13,028 nucleotides of DNA, taken from positions 1 through 13,028 of the forward strand of contig CABSKV010000039.1 in the NCBI GenBank assembly GCA_902478425.1, given 5' to 3'. The stretch's first letter is position 1, and the number at the start of each line of letters is the position of its first letter. The notes under the pieces were generated by a model, which saw nothing but the letters and a program-made list of their open reading frames with translations, had not been told where the DNA came from and made no database searches. The translations under genes were made by a program, and so were the position numbers. Below, piece by piece: positions 6,809-13,028 of this stretch. The stretch is from an uncultured Coriobacteriia bacterium. Lineage in GTDB: Bacteria; Actinomycetota; Coriobacteriia; Coriobacteriales; QAMH01.

Positions 6809-6813
6809 GGAGA
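6807..6813 (+). promoter_or_regulatory. ribosome binding site for the longer PBP2 start
   Basis: AAGGAGA overlaps the mreD stop codon and lies 7 nt before the ATG at 6821. The alternative in-frame ATG at 6959 has no comparable site, which supports the long protein with two N-terminal hydrophobic segments. Confidence 0.7.
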
Positions 6814-6820
6814 TGAGTGC

Positions 6821-8860
6821 ATGACAGCGGCAATTTTTGCGGCAATCAGCGTTCTTCTCATAGTCGTGGCCATCGCCATTATCGTCTTCGTCGTCCGTTC
6901 CGGACGGCGCAGGCCCACGCGCATTCCCATCGACACGCGCAACGCCTCCGAGCTTGCCATGAGCACCGAGGCCCATGGCGGGCAAGGTGGCGATTCCCAA
7001 GGCCCGACGCGCCGTCGCTTCTTCGGCTTCGTCGCCGTCATCGGTGCTTGCATCGGTGCGCTCATCGTCAAGCTCTGGTCAATGCAGGTCATCTCGGGCG
7101 CAGAGTACACGGCCAAGGCCGAAGGCAATCGCATCAACGAGTACACCACCGTCGCGCCGCGTGGGCGCATCTTCGACCGCAACGGCGTCGAGCTCGTCGG
7201 CAATCGCTCGACGTTCGCCGTGCTCGCGAGCGCCGACGTGCAATATGACAAGCTCGTGCTGCAGCGGCTCTCCGATGTGCTGGGCATTCCCCGCGAGACC
7301 ATCTCCGAGCTGGCTGCCTCGCAGACGCAGGGCGCGCAGGCCGACCGCGTCATCGCGCTCGATGTCGACGACCGCGCCGTCGCTTACATTTCCGAGCATC
7401 CCAACGCCTTTCCCGGCGTGCGCATCGAGAGTCGTACCGTGCGCACCTATCCCAACGATGACCTCGCGGCGCACGTGCTCGGCTACACGGGCACGATTTC
7501 GCAAGAGGAGCTCAAGAAGGAAGTCAACGGCCTTACCTACGAGTCGGGCGATATCGTTGGCAAGGACGGCGTCGAGCAGGCCTTCGAGTCGTATCTGCAG
7601 GGCGATCGCGGCATCAAGCGCGTCGAGGTCAACGCTGCCGGCGAGGTCGTGAACGCCGTCGATTCGGTCGAGCCCGTGCAGGGCAACGACATTCGCATCA
7701 CCATCGATGCCAACGTGCAGAAGGTTGCCGAGGAGGCGCTGCGTCGCGCGTTCGCGGACGCGGCCATGTCGGGCAACGACCGCGCGCGTTCCGGCGCCAT
7801 CGTCTGCATGAACTGCAACACGGGCGAAATCATCGCGATGGCATCGGCCCCCACGTACAGTCCGAGCCAGTTCATCGGCGGTATCTCGTCGGACGTGTGG
7901 GAGGAGATGACGAGCGAGGACTCCGCCTATCCGTTGTCGAATCGCTGCATCGCCGGCCTGTATCCGGCGGCGTCGACCTTCAAGGGCTTCACGGGCCTGG
8001 CTGGCCTGGAGTACGGCTTCGTCACCGACAGCTCGGTGTGGGAGTGCGAGGGCACGTGGACGGGCTTTGGCGAGGAGTGGCCGCAGAAGTGCTGGAAGAC
8101 GACGGGCCACGGCTCGATCGGCTTCCATAACGGCATCGTCGAGAGTTGCGACGTCGTCTTCTACGAGATCGCCAAGAACTTCTACCAGTACAACGAGAAC
8201 GAGACGGCCCTGCAGGACTACCTCAAGAGCTGGGGCTTCGGTTCCAAGACGGGTATCGAGCTTTCCGGCGAGGCCGAGGGTCGCGTGCCCACGCCGGAAT
8301 GGAAGAAGAAGTTCAACCGCGATGCCCCCGAGAGCCAGGCATGGCTACCGGGTGATCTCTCGAACCTCATCATCGGCCAGGGCGACCTGCTCGTGACGCC
8401 GCTGCAGATCTGTTGCGGCTATGCGGGCCTTGCCACGGGCCGTGTTCCCAAGCCTGTGCTGTTGCATTCCGTCATCTCGACCGACGGCACGATGACGGCA
8501 GTTGACGGTGCCCGCTATCAGGGCAACATCATTCAGCCCGAGTTCGACGAGAAGAACATCGAGATCATGCGCAGCGGCTTCAGGGACGTTGTCGCGGATG
8601 GCTCGGTGCGTCGCGTCTTCGAGGACATGGGCATCACCACGTCGGGCAAGACCGGCACCGGCGAGGTCGCCGGCAAGGATGATTACGGCTGGTATGTGGG
8701 CTATGGCCCGACCGAGGCTCCCGAGTACGTGTGCGTCTGCTGTATCGAGGAAGGCGGATCGGGTGCCCTGTGCGCCGCGCCCGCCGTGCGCTCGGTGCTC
8801 GCCGCCGCTTTCGGCCTGCCTGCCGAGCATGTCTCCGGCTCCGCGACCGAGGAGCGCTGA
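6821..8860 (+). CDS. mrdA: class B penicillin-binding protein 2 (elongation transpeptidase)
   Basis: Crosslinks peptidoglycan stem peptides as partner of RodA. 679 residues. After the membrane anchor comes the pedestal with RGRIFDRNG (114-122), then the transpeptidase domain: SxxK motif STFK (Ser385 nucleophile, Lys388), second motif SCD (442-444, Asp instead of the classical Asn, as in many PBP2), WLPGDLSNLIIGQGDLLVTPLQ-type region, and KTGT (Lys610). All catalytic residues are present. Unusual: two hydrophobic segments, 3-25 and 67-85, separated by a basic then Gly-rich loop; most class B PBPs have one. Charge distribution (RSGRRR after the first, RRR before the second) fits an N-out/loop-in/catalytic-domain-out hairpin. 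If the start were at 6959 only one helix would remain, but ribosome-site evidence favours 6821. It lies 12 nt after mreD and 7 nt before rodA. Confidence 0.95.
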   Translation: MTAAIFAAISVLLIVVAIAIIVFVVRSGRRRPTRIPIDTRNASELAMSTEAHGGQGGDSQGPTRRRFFGFVAVIGACIGALIVKLWSMQVISGAEYTAKAEGNRINEYTTVAPRGRIFDRNGVELVGNRSTFAVLASADVQYDKLVLQRLSDVLGIPRETISELAASQTQGAQADRVIALDVDDRAVAYISEHPNAFPGVRIESRTVRTYPNDDLAAHVLGYTGTISQEELKKEVNGLTYESGDIVGKDGVEQAFESYLQGDRGIKRVEVNAAGEVVNAVDSVEPVQGNDIRITIDANVQKVAEEALRRAFADAAMSGNDRARSGAIVCMNCNTGEIIAMASAPTYSPSQFIGGISSDVWEEMTSEDSAYPLSNRCIAGLYPAASTFKGFTGLAGLEYGFVTDSSVWECEGTWTGFGEEWPQKCWKTTGHGSIGFHNGIVESCDVVFYEIAKNFYQYNENETALQDYLKSWGFGSKTGIELSGEAEGRVPTPEWKKKFNRDAPESQAWLPGDLSNLIIGQGDLLVTPLQICCGYAGLATGRVPKPVLLHSVISTDGTMTAVDGARYQGNIIQPEFDEKNIEIMRSGFRDVVADGSVRRVFEDMGITTSGKTGTGEVAGKDDYGWYVGYGPTEAPEYVCVCCIEEGGSGALCAAPAVRSVLAAAFGLPAEHVSGSATEER

Positions 8861-8867
8861 TCCGGGC

Positions 8868-10079
8868 ATGCCGAAGCTTTCGTTTGGAAAATCCCCCAAG
8901 GTTCACGTGCGTACCGCATCTGCCAGCTTGGCTGGCTCGGGCGAGAAACGCTCGTTTTCTATTCCGGCCAACATCATATTGCTCGTCGTGGTCGCGCTCA
9001 TCTTGATTTGCGGACTCGTCACCTTGTACGCGGTGACGAGGACCGAGACGGATTACTCGATCACACGCCAGATTGTGGGCGTGGGAATCGGCATCGTCGT
9101 CATGGTGGGCGTTTGGTTCTTCGACTATCGTCGCCTGGCGAACCTGGTCATTCCGCTCATCGTCCTCGACATGATCCTCATCCTGCTGCCGATGGTTCCC
9201 GGCCTCGGGCACGAGGTCAACGGCGCGACGTCATGGATCAAGATCGGCTCGCTCACCTTCCAGCCCTCCGAGCTCGCCAAGCCGGTGACCATCCTGGCGA
9301 TTGGCGCGGCAACGGCGCAGTACCAGGGCTCGATCGTCAGGGGCGCTGATTTCCTCAAGCTCCTGGGCATCCTGCTCATCCCCTTCGTGCTGCTCATGCG
9401 CGAGGACCTGGGGACGGCGCTCGTCATCCTCATCGTCGGCTTTTGCATCCTGCTCATCGGTGGCGTGGCCCGACGATGGCTCATCATATCGGTCGTCACG
9501 GCAGTCGTCGGCGTTGCGGCCTTGCTTGGCCTCAACGGTGTGGTGAGCGACTGGACCGGCGGTGACGTGCAGCTCATCAAGCAGTACCAGATGAGCCGTC
9601 TGCTCGTCTTCGTCGATCCGGATAATCCGGAATACGCCGATGACGCCTACAACCTCAACCAGGCCAAGATCGCCGTCGGAAGTGGCGAGCTTGTCGGCAA
9701 GGGCTGGGGCAACGCGACGCAATCCTCGGGTGGCTTTCTGCCCGAGTCCGCGACCGACTTCATCTTCTGCGTCTACGCCGAGCAATTCGGTTTCATGGGG
9801 GCGTTCATATTGCTTGTGCTCTACCTTGCGCTGCTCATAACGGTGCTCGGCATAGGCTTATCATCGTCGGATTTGTTTGGCTCGCTCATCGCAGCTGGTA
9901 TCATGGCGATGTGGTTGTTCCAGATCGTGGAGAACATAGGCATGGACTTGGGGCTCATGCCCATCACGGGCATCCCATTGCCGTTCATGAGCTATGGCTC
10001 CTCGTTCATGTTCACGAACTTCATCTGCGTGGGGCTGCTCCTATCGGTGTGGTCGCGACGCAATGAGGCCCTGGCCTAG
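8868..10079 (+). CDS. rodA: SEDS peptidoglycan glycosyltransferase RodA
   Basis: Polymerises lipid II into glycan strands in the Rod complex; works as a pair with the PBP2 encoded just upstream. 403 residues from the ATG at 8868 (the frame is open much further upstream, but that part is a shadow of the PBP2 gene). A 35-residue cytoplasmic tail starts MPKLSFGK, followed by about ten transmembrane helices. SEDS marks: SWIKIGSLTFQPSELAK, REDLGTALVIL, the GxGxGNATQSSGGFLPES loop, TDFIF with the catalytic Asp at residue 297, and the C-terminal GIPLPFMSYGSS. FtsW is the alternative, but position beside mreBCD and PBP2 favours RodA. GAGGAG (8849-8854) 13 nt upstream, inside the PBP2 gene, suggests coupled translation. 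Confidence 0.95.
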   Translation: MPKLSFGKSPKVHVRTASASLAGSGEKRSFSIPANIILLVVVALILICGLVTLYAVTRTETDYSITRQIVGVGIGIVVMVGVWFFDYRRLANLVIPLIVLDMILILLPMVPGLGHEVNGATSWIKIGSLTFQPSELAKPVTILAIGAATAQYQGSIVRGADFLKLLGILLIPFVLLMREDLGTALVILIVGFCILLIGGVARRWLIISVVTAVVGVAALLGLNGVVSDWTGGDVQLIKQYQMSRLLVFVDPDNPEYADDAYNLNQAKIAVGSGELVGKGWGNATQSSGGFLPESATDFIFCVYAEQFGFMGAFILLVLYLALLITVLGIGLSSSDLFGSLIAAGIMAMWLFQIVENIGMDLGLMPITGIPLPFMSYGSSFMFTNFICVGLLLSVWSRRNEALA

Positions 10080-10102
10080 AGGAAGAAAGGTTCGGACACG
10101 TT

Positions 10103-11125
10103 ATGCCGAGCATGCCAATTGACGTAAACAAGCTGCTGGGTGCGCTTACGAGCATCGGGCAGCAGCGCGATTTACCCTCGCGTGTCGAGCTCGTCTTCGA
10201 CCCGACGGCGAGTAACGTGCTCGTCGACAAGGTGATTGCCGCTTTCGTCGACGTGTCCTCCAACGCTCATGTCACGGATACCGTGCTCGACAAGAAGGTC
10301 CCCGTGATCTCCAAGGACAACGATCTCGTCGTCATCGTCGGCGGTGACTCGCTGTTGCTGGGCGATGTGGCGCATGCTGCCGAGGAACAGGGCGTTCCCG
10401 CGGTCGTCGTCATCGAACGCGGCAAGACCTACTTCGCCAACGATCGCGCATCCGCCCAGGCGTATGCCGATATGACGCTTGCCGTCAATGCCGCGCCCAC
10501 CGTGACCGGCACCGCCAAGGCTCCTGGCGTTGGTAGGGGCATCGAGCTCGAGAACCTCGTGGACGTCGACCTCGAAGATGACGTTCCGCGTCCGCTCGAG
10601 CAGCTCGGCACCTGGATCGTTCAAAACGTGCCCGACAAGCGCCTGTCGCTTGCACGCGCCTTTCCCTTCGTGCGCCATCCGCTCGCCGTCGAGCTCGCCA
10701 AGCAGACGACCATCCAGAACGGCGCCATCGGCCTCGTCTTCTTCGTGCCGGGTGCCGACATGCCGCTCATCGCGCTCAACCAGGCCAAGATGGTGCTCCA
10801 GATTGCCGCCGTGTACGGCAAGGAGATGAGCAAGGAGCGTCTCGGCGAGGTGCTCGCCGTGATGGCAGGCGGCTTCGGCTGCCGTGCCGTCGCACGCCAG
10901 CTCGTCGCACGCGCGCCCATGCTGGGCTGGGCCATCAAGCCTGCCGTTGCCGCATCGGGCACGATGGCGATGGCCATCGCCGCGATCGAGTACTACGAGG
11001 AAAACGGCAAGCTGCATGGCCTTTCCGATGTCGCCGCCAAGGCCGCGAAGAAGGCGGCTCCCATTGTCGACAAGGGTGCCGATCTGGTCGGCACCGTCGT
11101 GAGCGACGCGACCGCGCACGCCTAG
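10103..11125 (+). CDS. DUF697 protein with GTPase-like N-terminus lacking nucleotide motifs
   Basis: 340 residues of unknown function. The C-terminal part (about 185-300) matches my memory of DUF697, the membrane-associated domain that follows the G domain in YcjF-like and Era/dynamin-like GTPases: FVRHPLAVELAKQTTIQNGAIG-, FFVPGADMPLIALNQAKMVLQIAAVYG, GGFGCRAVARQL and ASGTMAMAIAAIEYYEE. Two hydrophobic stretches there may insert in or line the membrane. The N-terminal part contains a beta-alpha-beta unit (about 72-106: DLVVIVGGDSLLLGDVAHAAE then VPAVVVIERG) shaped like the GTPase segment before NKxD, but no P-loop (GxxxxGKS/T) and no NKxD is visible. The Ala/Lys-rich C-terminal tail is probably helical. 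The gene starts 23 nt after rodA and ends 33 nt before the radical SAM gene, so it is probably in the elongasome transcript. ATG at 10103 has AAAGG (10086-10090); an in-frame ATG at 10112 is possible. Confidence 0.85.
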   Translation: MPSMPIDVNKLLGALTSIGQQRDLPSRVELVFDPTASNVLVDKVIAAFVDVSSNAHVTDTVLDKKVPVISKDNDLVVIVGGDSLLLGDVAHAAEEQGVPAVVVIERGKTYFANDRASAQAYADMTLAVNAAPTVTGTAKAPGVGRGIELENLVDVDLEDDVPRPLEQLGTWIVQNVPDKRLSLARAFPFVRHPLAVELAKQTTIQNGAIGLVFFVPGADMPLIALNQAKMVLQIAAVYGKEMSKERLGEVLAVMAGGFGCRAVARQLVARAPMLGWAIKPAVAASGTMAMAIAAIEYYEENGKLHGLSDVAAKAAKKAAPIVDKGADLVGTVVSDATAHA

Positions 11126-11158
11126 CGCTGTCTCAAAGCCGGCTTGGTGGTAGGTAAC

Positions 11159-13028
11159 GTGCGGGAATCCAATCTGTGGCAACGCTATGCGCCGCTTCTT
11201 CCCCATGTCGAGAAGCCGTCGCGCTATCTCGGCCAGGAGTGGGGAAGCGTTGCGCCTTCCGAGAAGGAGGCAGCCGACTATCACGCGGTGCTCGTGTATC
11301 CGGACACCTACGAGATCGGCCAGGCCAACCAGGCCATCGCCATCCTCTACGACTGCCTCAACGCCAACGAGCACATCTACTGCGAGCGCGCCTATCTGCC
11401 CTGGGTCGACATGATCGCGCTCATGCGCGAGAACGAACTGCCGCTTGCTTCGCTCGAGACCTACACGCCCGTGCGCGAGTTCGACTTCGTGGGCATCACG
11501 CTGCCGCACGAGCTGTGCGCGACAAATGTCTTGGAGTTTCTCGACCTTGCCAGCATTCCGTTGCATGCCGAGGACCGCGGCGAGGATGATCCGCTCGTCA
11601 TGGGCGGTGGTCCGTGCGCATACAACCCCGAGCCCTTCGCGCCGTTCTTCGATCTCATCTTCGTGGGTGAGGGCGAGGAGCTTGATGTGGAGGTCGCACT
11701 CAGGCATCGCGAGCTCAAGGCACAGGGTGCGACACGCGCGCAGATACTGCGCGAACTTGCGCGCATCGAGGGAGTCTACGTTCCGAGTCTCTACGAGACC
11801 GAGGAGCATGAGATCATCCCGCAGGGTTCGGCACCTGCCATGCGCGGATACACCACGGTAGTCGCACATGACGAGGATGCGCCCGCGCACGTCGAGAAGC
11901 GCATCATCCGCGACTTTGACGCGCAGCCGGCGCTGCCACGCCAGATTGTCCCGTACTGCGAGCTCGTACATGATCGCCTCGCGATCGAGATACTGCGCGG
12001 CTGCAACCGTGGTTGTCGCTTCTGCCAGGCAGGCATGATCTATCGTCCCGTGCGAGAGCGCAATGCCGACACCGTCATCGCGGCGGTCATGGACGGCCTT
12101 GCCGCCACGGGTTACGACGAGGTGTCGCTCACCTCGCTTTCCTCGACGGACCACTCGACCATCGAGCAGATGCTCCGGCGTCTGAACAGGAGCTTCTCGC
12201 AGACGGGCAAGAGCGTGAGCCTACCGAGCCAGCGTGTCGACGCGCTCGGCGTCGAGCTTGCGAGACTTGCGGCGGGCGAGAAGAAGGGCAGCCTCACGCT
12301 TGCTCCCGAGGCCGGCACCCAGCGCATGCGTGATGTCATCAACAAGGGCGTGAGCGAAGACGACCTGCTGCGTGCTGTGACTGGCGCCATCGAGGCGGGC
12401 TGGCGTGGATTCAAGCTCTACTTCATGATTGGCCTGCCCGGTGAGACCGATGAAGATGTTGCCGGCATCGGCGCGCTATGCAGACGCGTGTATGCGGCCG
12501 CCAAGGATGCCATCCCCGAGGGCGAGCCGCGCAACGTGCGTCTCAACGTCTCGGTCGCGCTGTTCATTCCCAAGGCGATGACGCCGTTTCAATGGGATCG
12601 CCAGATTTCGCTTCCCGAGATCGCCCATCGCATCGAGGTGCTGCGGGCGAGCTTCCCCCAAAAGGGTATCAACTTGCACTGGCACGATTCGGACACGAGC
12701 TATGTCGAGGCCGTTTTGGCACGTGGCGGGCGCGAGTGCGCCGAGCTCGTCGAGGAGGCATGGCGTCGCGGTGCCCGCTTCGACGCGTGGACGGAGCAAT
12801 TCACCTTCGCGGCCTGGGAACAAGCCGGTGACGTATGTGGTATTCCCATCATGCAGCGCGCGGCCTGCGAGTACGAGGAAGAAGCGCCGCTGCCCTGGAG
12901 CCACATCTCCGCCGGCGTGAGCGAGGAGTTCCTGCGTTCCGAGCGCGCGCGTGCCCATGCGGGCGAGACGACGCCCGATTGCAGTTTCACGACGTGTTCG
13001 CAATGCGGCGTATGCCCGCTCATGGGAA
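11159..13028 (+). CDS. B12-binding-type radical SAM protein (TIGR03960-like), 3' end beyond window
   Basis: The frame is open from 11126 to the window end; 623 codons are visible from the GTG at 11159. The N-terminus LLPHVEKPSRYLG and PDTYEIG, then LPHELCATNVLEFLDLASIPL, GGGPCAYNPEPFAPFFD and VGEGEE are typical of the TIGR03960 family. The radical SAM cluster motif is CNRGCRFC (Cys282, 286, 289), followed by LAPEAGTQRMRDVINKGV and FMIGLPGETDEDV. A late Cys group (608, 613, 616, 619) could bind a metal or second cluster. No DxHxxG cobalamin motif is seen in the N-terminal domain. The family is usually followed by a DUF2344 partner and, in Actinomycetota, by rne/rng and rplU-rpmA-obgE; function is not established. 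Start is uncertain: GTG at 11147 and TTG at 11144 are alternatives, and the GGTAGGT at 11149-11155 is only 3 nt from 11159. Confidence 0.9.
   Translation, partial: MRESNLWQRYAPLLPHVEKPSRYLGQEWGSVAPSEKEAADYHAVLVYPDTYEIGQANQAIAILYDCLNANEHIYCERAYLPWVDMIALMRENELPLASLETYTPVREFDFVGITLPHELCATNVLEFLDLASIPLHAEDRGEDDPLVMGGGPCAYNPEPFAPFFDLIFVGEGEELDVEVALRHRELKAQGATRAQILRELARIEGVYVPSLYETEEHEIIPQGSAPAMRGYTTVVAHDEDAPAHVEKRIIRDFDAQPALPRQIVPYCELVHDRLAIEILRGCNRGCRFCQAGMIYRPVRERNADTVIAAVMDGLAATGYDEVSLTSLSSTDHSTIEQMLRRLNRSFSQTGKSVSLPSQRVDALGVELARLAAGEKKGSLTLAPEAGTQRMRDVINKGVSEDDLLRAVTGAIEAGWRGFKLYFMIGLPGETDEDVAGIGALCRRVYAAAKDAIPEGEPRNVRLNVSVALFIPKAMTPFQWDRQISLPEIAHRIEVLRASFPQKGINLHWHDSDTSYVEAVLARGGRECAELVEEAWRRGARFDAWTEQFTFAAWEQAGDVCGIPIMQRAACEYEEEAPLPWSHISAGVSEEFLRSERARAHAGETTPDCSFTTCSQCGVCPLMG

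Noticed and set aside
8144..8152. SCD instead of SxN in PBP2 as a sign of an inactive enzyme
   Set aside because: Many PBP2-type transpeptidases carry Asp at this position, and STFK and KTGT are intact.
8502..8867. Upstream extension of the RodA frame
   Set aside because: It lies inside the PBP2 gene, reads as Arg/Ser/Pro-rich shadow, and RodA has a good start at 8868.
10172..12154. 660-codon open frame on the minus strand
   Set aside because: It runs antisense to the DUF697 and radical SAM genes, both of which show clear family motifs on the + strand. It has a shadow composition (Arg, Asp, His, Ala, Val), no recognisable domain and no ribosome site; long antisense frames are common with G/C-ending codons.
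1..13028. CRISPR arrays, insertion sequences, toxin-antitoxin or defence genes
   Set aside because: No repeat-spacer pattern, transposase motif or terminal inverted repeats were found; nearly all bases belong to conserved genes on one strand.

Overview
The window looks like chromosomal DNA of a high-GC Gram-positive bacterium, most likely an actinomycetote of the Coriobacteriia type. That is inferred from strongly G/C-ending codons, clear Shine-Dalgarno sites and the gene order ndk-mreB-mreC-mreD-PBP2-rodA-radical SAM, an order I recall from Streptomyces and other Actinomycetota. The assignment to class is a judgement from memory, not a search result. All genes lie on the + strand and there are no transposons, integrases, CRISPR arrays or prophage genes.

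Left part (1-1240): the 3' two thirds of a TrmA/RlmD-type RNA uracil-C5 methyltransferase, then a tRNA-Arg(CCG) with encoded CCA. A hairpin-rich termination region with two mutually exclusive foldings follows, and a sigma70-like promoter starts inside the last T-run of that region.

Middle (1241-3986): a small housekeeping unit with a cytosolic cyclophilin, a 556-residue single-pass membrane protein (cytoplasmic TPRs, a long acidic linker, one transmembrane helix and a small extracytoplasmic domain), and nucleoside diphosphate kinase. It is closed by an 11-bp hairpin terminator.

Right part (4123-13028): a tightly packed elongasome operon. MreB (cytoplasmic actin-like filament), MreC and MreD (membrane scaffold), a class B transpeptidase (PBP2) and RodA (SEDS glycosyltransferase) together form the Rod complex for lateral-wall peptidoglycan synthesis. 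Gaps are -8 to 12 nt. It continues after 23 nt into an unnamed DUF697 protein, and after 33 nt into a B12-binding-type radical SAM protein cut off by the window end.

Most of the content is conserved core genome. Points worth a second look are the DUF697 protein with a GTPase-like but motif-less N-terminus at the end of the elongasome operon, the TPR/transmembrane protein, an extra N-terminal membrane helix on PBP2, a nearly identical eight-residue N-terminus on MreC and RodA, and the switch-like hairpins after the tRNA.
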